Below are positions 40,301 to 48,646 of a DNA stretch of 64,000 nt, piece by piece. The first letter of the stretch is position 1, and each line of letters begins with the position of its first letter. Origin of the DNA: Methylomonas sp. LW13. GTDB taxonomy: Bacteria > Pseudomonadota > Gammaproteobacteria > Methylococcales > Methylomonadaceae. Both the position numbers and the translations under genes were made by a program. The notes beneath the pieces are model-generated. The model ran no database searches. It was not told where the DNA came from and saw only the letters and a list, made by a program, of their open reading frames with translations. The stretch spans positions 4,340,001-4,404,000 of the forward strand of contig NZ_CP033381.1 of assembly GCF_016865255.1 (NCBI RefSeq), read 5' to 3'.

Positions 40301-40322
40301 TAGCGTGACGTGAGTGTGACGC
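40301..40322. repeat. Right arm-type repeat pair
   Basis: AGCGTGACG (40302-40310) and AGTGTGACG (40313-40321), spaced 11 bp apart, repeat the block at 30900-30921 with one substitution in 22 bp and in the same orientation. It is 45 bp inside the right att site. Confidence 0.75.
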
Positions 40323-40366
40323 AGAGCGTTTTAAGTTTTTATTAATCAGCACAAGACATTGATTTA

Positions 40367-40413
40367 TATGGCGTCCCGGAGACGATTCGAACGTCCGACC
40401 TGTCCCTTAGGAG
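40367..40413. repeat. Right attachment site within tRNA-Arg
   Basis: 47-bp copy matching 30737-30783 at 46 positions. It forms the 3' half of the intact tRNA-Arg, so the tRNA remains functional after integration, the usual arrangement for tRNA-targeting elements. Confidence 0.93.
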
Positions 40414-40445
40414 GGGACCGCTCTATCCTGCTGAGCTACCGGGAC
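40369..40445 (-). tRNA. tRNA-Arg (anticodon CCT)
   Basis: 77-nt cloverleaf on the minus strand: 5' GTCCCGGTAGCTCAGC, anticodon loop CTCCTAA with CCT, T-arm GTTCGAATC, acceptor CCGGGAC, discriminator G and encoded CCA. It serves as the integration site of the element to its left. Confidence 0.95.
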
Positions 40446-40477
40446 CTTAGCGCGTGATTTTACCACAGGCCAAAAGA

Positions 40478-41257
40478 CTAGGCTTTCTGTTTTCTAATCT
40501 CCACGCGCTCAAGTGAAGTGATGAAATAGGACAGCTTGGATTGGCTTTTTGCAGACAGATTTTCGAATAATCCGCCGATTTGCACTTTGGCTGATGCCGC
40601 CGATACCGGCTTTACAAAGCGTACGGACAGATCAAAATCCATAACATAATCTTCAAAGGTGATTTGGCAGTTTTTGACGGTATCGCCGCGCTGAACCCGC
40701 GCCCTATTAACGGGAACGGTAATCCCCGCTCCGCCTCTGGATAAATCGAACAGACTACCTCCAACCGAAATACCCGTGCGCTGCACAACGCCGGAAAACG
40801 GAATATCGATACTGCTAATTTCCAGACGCGGAGTGCGCCGCCGCTGGGGATAAAACACGCGATCAGGGAACGGGGCTTTGTAGTAATTGATTCCCCTTGA
40901 ATGACCGACTTCGATTCCCGCCAGATTAAACGATAAATGGATACCCTTATGAAAGGTAGAGAGTTTCAGCGAGCGATTAAGCAACAGAAAATCGTTACCG
41001 TGTTTGGGCATCAGCTCGTCGAGGATAATGACCTTTTTATCCAGTTTGACTGCCAATATTGAAGAACTAAAGTCCTCGCCCTCAACCTGAACGGTACATA
41101 GCGGCGAACTATTTTCAATTTCCCCCAGTAATTTGGCAATCTTGTCAGATTCGGTAATAAAGTTGGGGTTCTCAAAACTCAATAGCTCGTCATCGTCATC
41201 GTGAGCGGGCTCCGTCGGCAACGGTTTTGAAAATAAATGCTTGAGTTTTCGCAGCAT
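40478..41257 (-). CDS. PilZ-domain flagellar brake-like protein (YcgR type)
   Basis: 259-aa cytoplasmic protein. The N-terminal half (about 40-135) resembles the YcgR/flagellar-brake PilZN domain and the C-terminal half is a PilZ domain with the c-di-GMP motifs RRRTPRLE and DLSRGGAGI. In enteric bacteria YcgR slows the motor when c-di-GMP rises. It follows flgN after 33 bp on the same strand, which supports a motility role (flgM-flgN-ycgR order is common). Confidence 0.87.
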   Translation of the reverse strand: MLRKLKHLFSKPLPTEPAHDDDDELLSFENPNFITESDKIAKLLGEIENSSPLCTVQVEGEDFSSSILAVKLDKKVIILDELMPKHGNDFLLLNRSLKLSTFHKGIHLSFNLAGIEVGHSRGINYYKAPFPDRVFYPQRRRTPRLEISSIDIPFSGVVQRTGISVGGSLFDLSRGGAGITVPVNRARVQRGDTVKNCQITFEDYVMDFDLSVRFVKPVSAASAKVQIGGLFENLSAKSQSKLSYFITSLERVEIRKQKA

Positions 41258-41290
41258 ATGAGCGACCTATCTGGTTATTCGTCGCTCAGT

Positions 41291-41785
41291 CTACACCGAA
41301 ATTAATGTATGCGAAAACAGCTCGTTGCGGGTGACGCCATCAGGCCCATAGGTAGCAGCTAACGGCGACTTGCCTCTTAAGATTTGCAGTGATCTTTGCG
41401 TATGTCGACTCAATAACGCAATGCTGGCACCGTTTTGTTCGTTAATTGTGCGACAGGTTTGAGAGAGCCTAACGATGTGATTCCAATAATTCCAGGATTC
41501 GGAAATATTGATACCGGCGGATTTAGCTTTGACCAGATAGGCTTTCATGCCATCGTTACTCACCACCAGTTGCTCGGTGGCGAGTACCTGCCCAAGTTGC
41601 TTGGTGAATTGCTCAAGCTGGGCAACCAGATCTTTTTTGTGGGTAGCGATTGCCGATATGGCATCCGCATCGGTTTTTTGTTTCAGGTTTGCGGCTTCGG
41701 CGTTCAGCAGCTCGTGCAAACTTTGCGTTGCTTTTAAACCGTTATTTAGTAGTTTTTCGGTGATTTGATAAGTTTTCTCTATCAT
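41291..41785 (-). CDS. flgN: Flagellar export chaperone FlgN
   Basis: 164-aa helical protein that delivers the hook-filament junction proteins FlgK and FlgL to the export gate. There are no motifs beyond helix heptads, but the size, the C-terminal YGPDGVTRN block and the place directly after flgM (4 bp) identify it. Its clients flgK and flgL are in this window at 52368-54953. Confidence 0.85.
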   Translation of the reverse strand: MIEKTYQITEKLLNNGLKATQSLHELLNAEAANLKQKTDADAISAIATHKKDLVAQLEQFTKQLGQVLATEQLVVSNDGMKAYLVKAKSAGINISESWNYWNHIVRLSQTCRTINEQNGASIALLSRHTQRSLQILRGKSPLAATYGPDGVTRNELFSHTLISV

Positions 41786-41789
41786 GACG

Positions 41790-42095
41790 TCATGTGCTAT
41801 TGGTTAGTTGACCTTCAAATTGCAACATTTTCTCGGCAACGCGCTCGGCGTTGACTTGATAGCTGCCGTCCTGCAAAGCGGCTTTTATGGCCGCCACACG
41901 GTCTTCGTTCACCACGGGGGCGGTAGCGCTTGCAGCAGTTGCCGATTTAATGTCCAGAGCGGTCGCTGTGATGTTGACTGTGTCCGTGGAGGCGCCGCTG
42001 ACGGGCTTCTCTTTAAGTTCGGCCGAGTCCTTAACCGCTGGTTTTGCCGGTAGCGGTGTGCTAACAGATTTGCTGGTGATAGGGTCGATAGCCAT
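41790..42095 (-). CDS. flgM: Anti-sigma28 factor FlgM
   Basis: 101-aa protein that holds FliA until the hook is complete and it is exported. The N-terminus is flexible; the C-terminal half has the FlgM core ([31 protein letters not shown] split across about residues 65-95). A strong sigma28-type promoter is found upstream at 42130-42156, so flgM is autoregulated as in other systems. Confidence 0.92.
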   Translation of the reverse strand: MAIDPITSKSVSTPLPAKPAVKDSAELKEKPVSGASTDTVNITATALDIKSATAASATAPVVNEDRVAAIKAALQDGSYQVNAERVAEKMLQFEGQLTNST

Positions 42096-42129
42096 GACGG
42101 TATTCCTAAATTAGTTTTATCTGTAGCAT

Positions 42130-42156
42130 TTAGCGGCATCATCATAAATTCCTTTA
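42130..42156 (-). promoter_or_regulatory. Sigma28 (FliA) promoter of flgMN
   Basis: The minus strand reads TAAA, 15 bp, GCCGCTAA. The consensus is TAAA-N15-GCCGATAA; 11 of 12 positions match. The -10 box ends 35 bp before the flgM start. Confidence 0.85.
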
Positions 42157-42164
42157 ACGCTTTA

Positions 42165-42866
42165 TCAAAAATAAACCGATACCTGACCGGAATCCACCAC
42201 GGTGGCCTGGATTACCCGTTGCGAAGACAAGTTTTTTACATTGATTTTCTGACCTTTTGCGCCATCCGCCATCGCCGTGCCGACCGCGCTAATCAGCACT
42301 CCGGCCTTGCCCGATTGAATATTCACCCGCTCGCCCCGCTTGACCAACGTCAACTCGGTAACGTGCAGCTTACTCAACACACTGCCGGCGGGAATATTAC
42401 GTACCGCCTGCTTATCAACGACATCATCCAACTCAGTCAGATAACCCTGTTGCAACAAGCCAATATCGCGAGTTTCCGTAGTCAAATACTCGGCACGAAT
42501 CACATCATTGCGCTGTAATGAACGATTCAGGACCAGTACGTCTTTAAACGACCTTACCGATACCATGCTGTAAATCGTCCAGCCTCTTTCGCCTTGGCAT
42601 CGCACCCCCACCGTATTCCTGCCAGGCTTTATTTCGCCGGATTGGGTAAATACTTGTAATGGTTGTTCGCACTGCGGCAATTGCAAACGCGGATCAATTT
42701 GCGCTCCGCCTATTTCGTACTTGCCGCCTGGAGCAAGATTGGTGCTGATGTATTGGTTAACCGCATCCTGGATTAACGGCACCGACTGCATCGGCCCCGC
42801 TAACGCTGTTTCGCAGACCAACAGCCAAATCACTCTCAAATTTTTGATCTTCATTGCAGTCGCCAT
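42165..42866 (-). CDS. flgA: Flagellar P-ring assembly chaperone FlgA
   Basis: Periplasmic chaperone for FlgI (which is at 50178). The 233-aa protein has a signal peptide (cut near TALAG), an N-domain, and the C-terminal SAF-like domain with RSLQRNDVIRAEYL and VLSKLHVTELTLVKRGERV. An ATG at 42854 is an alternative start that removes four residues before the signal peptide. It is 70 bp upstream of flgM on the same strand. Confidence 0.92.
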   Translation of the reverse strand: MATAMKIKNLRVIWLLVCETALAGPMQSVPLIQDAVNQYISTNLAPGGKYEIGGAQIDPRLQLPQCEQPLQVFTQSGEIKPGRNTVGVRCQGERGWTIYSMVSVRSFKDVLVLNRSLQRNDVIRAEYLTTETRDIGLLQQGYLTELDDVVDKQAVRNIPAGSVLSKLHVTELTLVKRGERVNIQSGKAGVLISAVGTAMADGAKGQKINVKNLSSQRVIQATVVDSGQVSVYF

Positions 42867-42889
42867 TTTTTTGACTTTTGCAAGAATAC

Positions 42890-42905
42890 AGCACGAAACA
42901 TACCA
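42890..42905 (-). promoter_or_regulatory. Sigma54-type promoter of flgA
   Basis: The minus strand reads TGGTATGTTTCGTGCT: GG and GC are 12 bp apart, as in -24/-12 promoters (TGGCAC-N5-TTGCW). The -24 half has two changes and the -12 half one. It is 24 bp before the first ATG of flgA, leaving a very short leader. Confidence 0.55.
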
Positions 42906-42971
42906 GTAATTTTATAAAGTAAAAAAAAGCAAAGTGTCTATAATTGCAAGCAATATATTTCAGGGGGTTTT

Positions 42972-43904
42972 ATGGCCGGAGTCTTAGACGGAGTCGATCA
43001 GCGCACCAAACTAGCGGGGCACAACAGATTCGAACTCTTGTTGTTTAAACTTGTTAGTAAACAACGCTTTGGGATTAATGTTTTCAAAGTTCAGGAAGTG
43101 ATTCAATGCCCGCCCTTAACGCAAATTCCCAATTCACATTCGGTGATTTGCGGCGTGGCCCACCTGCGCGGTAAAACCATTCCCGTACTCGATTTGTCGA
43201 TGGCTATCGGCATGAGACCCTTGGTCCGCGACGCCGGCTGCTACGTCATCGTCACCGAATACAACCGTTCCATTCAAGGCTTTCTGGTCGGCTCGGTAGA
43301 CCGGATCATTAATATCGGTTGGGAACAAGTAAAAGCCCCACCTACCGGCACCGGCAAAGAAAGCTATCTAACTGCAGTGACTGAAATCGACGGTGAGCTG
43401 ATAGAGGTGATTGACGTCGAAAAAGTGATGAAAGAAGTCATCGGCGGCCGCGAAGAAGCTTCTGCAGAAATCATCGACATGGAAGTAACCAGCAAAAACG
43501 ATCATATCTTGGTAGTGGACGATTCATCGGTGGCCAGGAACCAGGTTAAACGGGTCTGCCAGCAAATCGGCATCGAATGTACGCTGCTAAAAGACGGCCA
43601 AGAAGCCTGGGATCATTTAAACGCGCTGGTGGCCGACGGCATCGATATTCAGGACAAATACTCGATGATCATCTCCGATGTAGAAATGCCGCGCATGGAC
43701 GGCTATACCCTAGCTACCAAAATCAAGGCCGACCCCAACATGAAAAAAATCTATTTGATTTTGCATACTTCATTAAGCGGCGTGTTTAACACATCAATGG
43801 TCCAAAAAGTCGGCGCTAACGAATTTCTGGCCAAATTTGACCCAGACTCGTTGATGAATTCCATTCAGCATCAGCTCAAACTTTATCATGCAGCCCATTC
43901 CTGA
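42972..43904 (+). CDS. cheV: Chemotaxis coupling protein CheV
   Basis: 310-aa protein: CheW-like domain (about 15-165), which couples receptors to CheA, and a receiver domain (about 180-305) with the phospho-acceptor Asp in IISDVEMPRMDGY and VVDDSSVARN at the start. CheV is thought to adjust kinase activity by phosphorylation. GGGGG precedes the ATG. It is paired with cheR 38 bp downstream, as in Pseudomonas. Confidence 0.95.
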   Translation: MAGVLDGVDQRTKLAGHNRFELLLFKLVSKQRFGINVFKVQEVIQCPPLTQIPNSHSVICGVAHLRGKTIPVLDLSMAIGMRPLVRDAGCYVIVTEYNRSIQGFLVGSVDRIINIGWEQVKAPPTGTGKESYLTAVTEIDGELIEVIDVEKVMKEVIGGREEASAEIIDMEVTSKNDHILVVDDSSVARNQVKRVCQQIGIECTLLKDGQEAWDHLNALVADGIDIQDKYSMIISDVEMPRMDGYTLATKIKADPNMKKIYLILHTSLSGVFNTSMVQKVGANEFLAKFDPDSLMNSIQHQLKLYHAAHS

Positions 43905-43942
43905 CCGATACTCGAGACGCCGTCCAGCCGCAAAGCTTAGAC

Positions 43943-44809
43943 ATGTTGAACCAGGCTGAACCGGGTAGTCCGGCGGGTAAAATTATCGACATTTCCGCCG
44001 CGGAGTACCAAACCATACAACAATTCCTCAGCCAGAGCTGCGGCATCGAGTTGGGTGACAGCAAACAATACCTGGTAAAAAGCCGATTATTGCCCTTGAT
44101 GGGCAAATTTGAATTCACAAGTTTCGCTGAACTAGCCAACAGCCTGCAATCCGCGTCATTTTCCGCGCAAAAAATCAAAAGCGCCGTCATCGACGCGATG
44201 ACCACCAATGAAACGTTCTGGTTTCGCGACGAACGGCAATTCGTCGAACTCAAAGACAAGGTCTTACCCGGCTTGTTAAACAGCAAAAACGGCAACGTAA
44301 GAGTTTGGTCCGCCGCCTGCTCATCCGGCCAAGAACCCTACTCGATAGGCATCTGCGCCCTGGAAGCCATCAGAGCCTCCAGCAAATCCCGCTCCGTGCA
44401 AATTATCGGCACGGACATCTCGGAAGCTATCCTCGAAGAAGCCAAGCGAGCGGTTTATTCGGAAGCCGCACTATCTCGCGGCCTGGATAGCGCGGCAAAA
44501 GCCCGGTATTTCCACAAAAATTACGACGGCTACTTACTTAGCCCGGAAGTCAGCCAACTCGTGCGTTTTCAACAATTCAACCTGCTCAAATCGTTCACTG
44601 CCTTGGGCCGTTTTGACCTGATCTTCTGTCGCAACGTCCTGATCTATTTCTCCGATCAAGTTAAACGCGACATCCTCTCCCGCATGGCTGACAGCCTGGA
44701 ACCCGGCGGCTATCTGTTCCTCAGCAGTACCGAAGCGATGCCGACAGGCTTAAACAGCTTTGAATTGGTTCGTTCCGGCTTAACCAGCTACTTCAAAAAA
44801 ATCGGTTAA
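43943..44809 (+). CDS. cheR: Chemotaxis protein methyltransferase CheR
   Basis: 288-aa SAM-dependent glutamate methyltransferase of chemoreceptors. N-terminal helical domain, SAM-binding VWSAACSSGQEPYSIG near residue 125, and FCRNVLIYF near residue 230. The start at 43943 lacks a strong ribosome binding site. It is in the flagellar cluster just before flgB. The 43876-44295 minus-strand frame is only a shadow. Confidence 0.95.
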   Translation: MLNQAEPGSPAGKIIDISAAEYQTIQQFLSQSCGIELGDSKQYLVKSRLLPLMGKFEFTSFAELANSLQSASFSAQKIKSAVIDAMTTNETFWFRDERQFVELKDKVLPGLLNSKNGNVRVWSAACSSGQEPYSIGICALEAIRASSKSRSVQIIGTDISEAILEEAKRAVYSEAALSRGLDSAAKARYFHKNYDGYLLSPEVSQLVRFQQFNLLKSFTALGRFDLIFCRNVLIYFSDQVKRDILSRMADSLEPGGYLFLSSTEAMPTGLNSFELVRSGLTSYFKKIG

Positions 44810-44861
44810 GTCGCTCGTCAGTTTATTGACGACTTAACACAGCGGCAGCATTTTGCCGCCC
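44805..44861 (+). terminator. Possible terminator hairpins after cheR
   Basis: Two dyads follow the cheR stop: GTTAAG/CTTAAC enclosing TCGTCA/TGACGA (44805-44838), then GCGGCA/TGCCGC (44842-44858). No T-run follows directly, so termination is only likely, not certain. Confidence 0.4.
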
Positions 44862-44940
44862 CGCCCGAAGCACTGTTTTTTGACACTCTCGCCATCCCTA
44901 AAATCCGCTACACAAATGAAATAACAGCACATTTATTTTA

Positions 44941-44956
44941 TGGCACATATACTGCT
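44941..44956 (+). promoter_or_regulatory. Sigma54-type promoter of the flgB operon
   Basis: TGGCAC, 5 bp, CTGCT: the -24 hexamer is perfect and GG and GC are at the correct 12-bp spacing. It lies 32 bp before the flgB start. In polar flagellar systems flgB operons depend on RpoN and FlrC/FleR-type activators. Confidence 0.8.
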
Positions 44957-44987
44957 TTAAAGTTTAAAAAACCCAAAGGTGGCAATT

Positions 44988-45383
44988 ATGGCTATTAATT
45001 TCGACAGTGCCTTAGGCATTCATCCGCAAGCATTAGCGTTGCGCGAAAAGCGCAGCGAAATTCTGGCATCAAACCTGGCCAACGCCGACACGCCCGATTA
45101 CAAAGCCCGCGATCTGGACTTCAAGTCGGTGTTTCAACAAACCCTGGCCGGGGCAGGATCAGAGCTGAAACGCAGCCAGCAAGGCCATCTGTCTAGCCAG
45201 AATAATGTACTCGGCGCAGACCTGCTGTACCGCAATCCGCAACAAGCCTCGCTGGACGGCAATACCGTCGAATCGCACATCGAACAAGCCAAATACGCAG
45301 AAAACGCCGTGCAGTACGAAGCCAGCTTACGGTTTATCAACAACAAGTTTTCCGGCCTGATGTCGGCCATTAAAGGAGAATAA
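44988..45383 (+). CDS. flgB: Flagellar basal-body rod protein FlgB
   Basis: Proximal rod protein of 131 aa. The N-terminal rod motif EILASNLANADTPDYKARD and the usual C-terminal helix (AKYAENAVQYEASLRF) are present. The ATG at 44988 follows AAAGGTGG by 5 nt; a GTG at 44979 would overlap that site. First gene of a single run to flgL. Confidence 0.95.
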   Translation: MAINFDSALGIHPQALALREKRSEILASNLANADTPDYKARDLDFKSVFQQTLAGAGSELKRSQQGHLSSQNNVLGADLLYRNPQQASLDGNTVESHIEQAKYAENAVQYEASLRFINNKFSGLMSAIKGE

Positions 45384-45385
45384 CC

Positions 45386-45802
45386 ATGTCTGCATTTCGC
45401 ATCTTCGATGTCGCCGGCAGCGGTATGAACGCGCAAAACCTGAGACTCAATCTGGTCGCCAGCAATATTTCCAACGCCAACAGCGTCAGCAGCAGCATCG
45501 ACCAGGTCTACAAATCCCGTCAACCGGTGTTTGCCGCCGAACTGAAAAATGCAATGGACAAGAACAGCACCGCCAGCGGCGTCAACGTGCTGGGCGTCGT
45601 CGAAAACCAAGCGCCGCCGGTGATGGAATATGCCCCCAATCATCCGTTGGCGGACGCGACCGGCTACATCTATAAATCCAACGTCAACACCGTGGAAGAA
45701 ATGGCCAATATGATGTCCGCTTCCCGCTCCTACGAAAACAATGTAGAGGTGTTGAATACGGCTAAAAACCTGATTTTGCAAACCCTGAAAATGGGACAGT
45801 GA
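45386..45802 (+). CDS. flgC: Flagellar basal-body rod protein FlgC
   Basis: 138-aa rod protein: MNAQNLRLNLVASNISNANS at the N-terminus and EEMANMMSASRSYENNVEVLNTAK at the C-terminus. It follows flgB by 2 bp with an AAGGAG-type site at the end of flgB. Confidence 0.95.
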   Translation: MSAFRIFDVAGSGMNAQNLRLNLVASNISNANSVSSSIDQVYKSRQPVFAAELKNAMDKNSTASGVNVLGVVENQAPPVMEYAPNHPLADATGYIYKSNVNTVEEMANMMSASRSYENNVEVLNTAKNLILQTLKMGQ

Positions 45803-45809
45803 GGCATTT

Positions 45810-46490
45810 ATGACCAGCGCAATAGACACCTTTAAAAGTCTCGGCTTGGCCACTACCAGCTCCGACACATCAAGCGGCGTAAAAAAACAAAGCTTGGGGC
45901 AAGACCAGTTTCTGAAACTGCTGACCACGCAAATGACGCATCAAGACCCGATGAAGCCCATGGACAACGGCGAATTTCTTGGCCAGATGGCGCAATTCAG
46001 CACCGTATCGGGTATTCAAGATCTACAGGCTTCGTTCAAAGAGTTTGCCAGCTCGCTCAGCTCAGACCAAGCCCTGCAAGCAGCCGGCTTGGTTGGCCGC
46101 CATGTTTCGGCACCCTCCAAGGAAGCTTTGCTGGGTGCCGGCGGCAGCGTCTCGGGCGATTTCGAAATGCCCAGCAGTTCGCCGAATGTCAGCGTGAAAA
46201 TCATAGACCCGCAAACCGGCGCCATCATCAGAGAAATCGATATGGGCGCACAGTCGGCGGGCACTACCACCTTCGAATGGGACGGCAAAGACAGCAATAA
46301 ACAATTTGCCGACCCCGGCGTCTACAAAATTCAAGCGGAAGCCAAAATTGACGGCGTCAATACGGTATTAGCCACCAATATTAAATCGCTAGTGAAAAGC
46401 GTGACGATGGGCAGCGGCAGCAACGGCCTGCAAGTCAATCTGGACGGCGTCGGCACCGTAAAATTCAGTCAAATTAAACAAATCTTGTGA
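45810..46490 (+). CDS. flgD: Flagellar hook capping protein FlgD
   Basis: 226-aa scaffold for hook assembly; exported and later removed. The conserved N-terminus LGQDQFLKLLTTQMTHQDPMKPM and the FlgD Ig-like domain are visible, ending with GTVKFSQIKQIL. Placed between flgC and flgE as usual. Confidence 0.95.
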   Translation: MTSAIDTFKSLGLATTSSDTSSGVKKQSLGQDQFLKLLTTQMTHQDPMKPMDNGEFLGQMAQFSTVSGIQDLQASFKEFASSLSSDQALQAAGLVGRHVSAPSKEALLGAGGSVSGDFEMPSSSPNVSVKIIDPQTGAIIREIDMGAQSAGTTTFEWDGKDSNKQFADPGVYKIQAEAKIDGVNTVLATNIKSLVKSVTMGSGSNGLQVNLDGVGTVKFSQIKQIL

Positions 46491-46503
46491 AGGAGAAGGC
46501 ATC

Positions 46504-47835
46504 ATGGCTTTTACAACAGCATTAAGCGGCTTAAACGCCGCATCCAACAATCTGGCGGTGACCGGCAACAACATTGCCAACGCCAACACCGTAGGCTTTA
46601 AAAAGTCGCGGTCGGAATTTGCCGACGTTTACGCCTCCAGTCTGGGGGGAGTCAGCAACACCACGGCCGGCGCCGGCGTCAGAGTTGCCAACGTCGCCCA
46701 ACAATTCAACCAAGGCAGCTTGTCGTTCACCGACAACAACCTGGATTTGGCGATCAGCGGCGAAGGCTTCTTTACCATGGCCAAAAGCCCAACAGAAACC
46801 AATGACATCACTTATACCCGGTCCGGCGAATTCAAACTGGACAAGGACGGCTATCTAGTTAACAACCAAGGCAAATCACTGATGGTTTATAAACCCAACG
46901 GCACTGCAGTCTCCGACGGCTTCAGCACCGGGGTGACGCAACCGGTGCAGATCAATACCCTCACCGGCTTACCCAGCGCCACCGACACTGTCTCTCTGGC
47001 GGTAAATCTCAACGCCAACGAAACAGTTCCCAGCGTAACTCCGTTCGACCCAACCAACAATAACTCCTACAACTCGCAAACCTCGGTGACTGTTTACGAT
47101 TCGCTGGGTTCGCCGCATATTCTCTCCACCTATTATGTAAAAGGCGCCTCGACAGCCTCCACTACGAATTGGAGTGTGTATCATTTTATGGCCGAGCCAG
47201 CCACCCCAAACGCCCGAACCTCCATCAATGCCGGCACCTATGGCACGGCGGTCGCCGCCCCGGCCACGACCACCACTTTGCCGACGCCGGCCGTGATGAC
47301 TTTTGATTCCTCCGGCAAATTACAATCCCCGGTGTCCGGACGCTTCGCCTTGAGTGATTACACCATACTGCCGGCGACCGGCGCGGCCCCTGTGAAGGTA
47401 GGCACCATGGACTTCTTCGGTTCCACCCAGGTTCAGGAAAAGTTCAGCGTGAATACGATGACGCAAAACGGCTTACCGGCCGGACGCTTGACGGGCATTG
47501 ATATTGACGATGAAGGGGTGATATTTGCCCGCTTCAGTAACGGCGGCTCACAGACCATGGGTAAAGTGGCATTGACCCGCTTCGCCAATACCAACGGCTT
47601 GGCCAAAATCGGCGACACCGCTTGGGGACAAAGCGCCAACTCCGGGGAACCGATTCCCGGTGAGGCCGGCGCGAATAACTTCGGCTTGATTCAGGCCGGC
47701 GCGTTGGAAAGCTCGAATGTCGAGCTATCCGCGCAACTGGTCAACCTGATCGTAGCCCAACAGCATTACCAGGCCAATGCGCAAACCATCACCACTGAAA
47801 ACAGCATTATGCAAACCATACTGCAGATTCGGTAA
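46504..47835 (+). CDS. flgE: Flagellar hook protein FlgE
   Basis: 443-aa hook subunit with the N-terminal rod-like motif GLNAASNNLAVTGNNIANANT, the D1/D2 region rich in Thr and Ser, and the C-terminal ALESSNVELSAQLVNLI and QANAQTITTENSIMQTI helices. A GAAGGAG site precedes the ATG. The middle is the variable, exposed part. Confidence 0.95.
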   Translation: MAFTTALSGLNAASNNLAVTGNNIANANTVGFKKSRSEFADVYASSLGGVSNTTAGAGVRVANVAQQFNQGSLSFTDNNLDLAISGEGFFTMAKSPTETNDITYTRSGEFKLDKDGYLVNNQGKSLMVYKPNGTAVSDGFSTGVTQPVQINTLTGLPSATDTVSLAVNLNANETVPSVTPFDPTNNNSYNSQTSVTVYDSLGSPHILSTYYVKGASTASTTNWSVYHFMAEPATPNARTSINAGTYGTAVAAPATTTTLPTPAVMTFDSSGKLQSPVSGRFALSDYTILPATGAAPVKVGTMDFFGSTQVQEKFSVNTMTQNGLPAGRLTGIDIDDEGVIFARFSNGGSQTMGKVALTRFANTNGLAKIGDTAWGQSANSGEPIPGEAGANNFGLIQAGALESSNVELSAQLVNLIVAQQHYQANAQTITTENSIMQTILQIR

Positions 47836-47851
47836 TTAATGGGGAATAACC

Positions 47852-48595
47852 ATGGACCGTAGCCTATACATTGCGATGAACGGCGCCAAGCAGACCTTGC
47901 TGGCGCAAGGCGCCAACGCCAATAATCTGGCCAACGCCCAAACCACCGGCTTCAAGGCCGATTTCGAGCAATTTCGCGCGATGCCGGCTTTCGGTCCCGG
48001 TTATCCATCAAGGGTCTATTCGATGACCGAACGCCCGGGCACCAACATGGCCAGCGGCAGTATCCACACCACCGGCCGCGACCTGGATGTCGCCATCAAC
48101 GGCCAAGGCTGGATCGCGGTGCGTAATGCCGAGGGCCAGGAGGCCTATACCCGCGCCGGTGATCTGCGCCTCACCCCGGAAGGCTTACTGCAAAACGGCG
48201 CAGGACTCTCGGTGCTTGGCGAAGGCGGCGAAGCGATCACGGTTCCGCCCGCCCAAAAACTGGAAATCGGTACCGACGGCACCATCTCCATCGTCCCGCA
48301 AGGCGTCAATGCCACCAATAGCGTGATTGTTGAACGGATCAAGCTGGTGAATCCCGATCCGGCCAATCTGGAAAAACGCGAAGATGGCTTGATGCACGCC
48401 AAGCAAGCCGGCGCCATACCGGCCGACGCCACTGTCACGCTGATTCAAGGCTCTCTGGAATCCAGTAACGTCAATGCTTTGGCGGCGATGGTGGAAATGA
48501 TAGAGCTGTCTCGAAACTTCGAATTGCAATCCAAGGTCATGAAAAACATCGATGACACATCAGGCGCCAGCGCCAAGCTGATGCAAGTGGCATAG
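47852..48595 (+). CDS. flgF: Flagellar basal-body rod protein FlgF
   Basis: 247-aa proximal rod protein. MDRSLYIAMNGAKQTLLAQ and NNLANAQTTGFKADF are diagnostic of FlgF; the C-terminus has GSLESSNVNALAAMVEMIEL. In order between flgE and flgG. Confidence 0.95.
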   Translation: MDRSLYIAMNGAKQTLLAQGANANNLANAQTTGFKADFEQFRAMPAFGPGYPSRVYSMTERPGTNMASGSIHTTGRDLDVAINGQGWIAVRNAEGQEAYTRAGDLRLTPEGLLQNGAGLSVLGEGGEAITVPPAQKLEIGTDGTISIVPQGVNATNSVIVERIKLVNPDPANLEKREDGLMHAKQAGAIPADATVTLIQGSLESSNVNALAAMVEMIELSRNFELQSKVMKNIDDTSGASAKLMQVA

Positions 48596-48646
48596 TTTCT
48601 GCTTTACTCCTGATAAGACAAAAAATTGTCAGATTAGGAGATTGTC

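Larger units (their letters stand above)
30737..40413. mobile_element. Integrative element in tRNA-Arg(CCT), about 9.7 kb
   Basis: Bounded by a 47-bp direct duplication of the tRNA-Arg 3' end (30737-30783 and 40367-40413). Content from the left: tyrosine integrase, coiled-coil DUF1640 protein, RelBE-like pair, a hypothetical protein, two small DNA-binding-like proteins, a P4-type primase-helicase, an iteron-like dyad, two DUF5681 genes (one truncated), two small proteins, a frameshifted secreted protein, a DUF1566 PEP-CTERM protein and a sirtuin. There are no capsid, tail or conjugation genes, so it is a mobilisable or satellite-like integrative element, not a complete prophage or ICE. Some genes are decayed, which suggests an ageing element. 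Confidence 0.93.

Noticed and set aside
30737-40413. CRISPR array or complete prophage in the element
   Set aside because: No regularly spaced repeats with unique spacers, and no capsid, terminase, tail or lysis genes.
42912-42946. Possible sigma28 promoter before cheV (TAAA ... GTCTATAA)
   Set aside because: The spacer is 17 bp instead of 15 and the -10 box has two changes.
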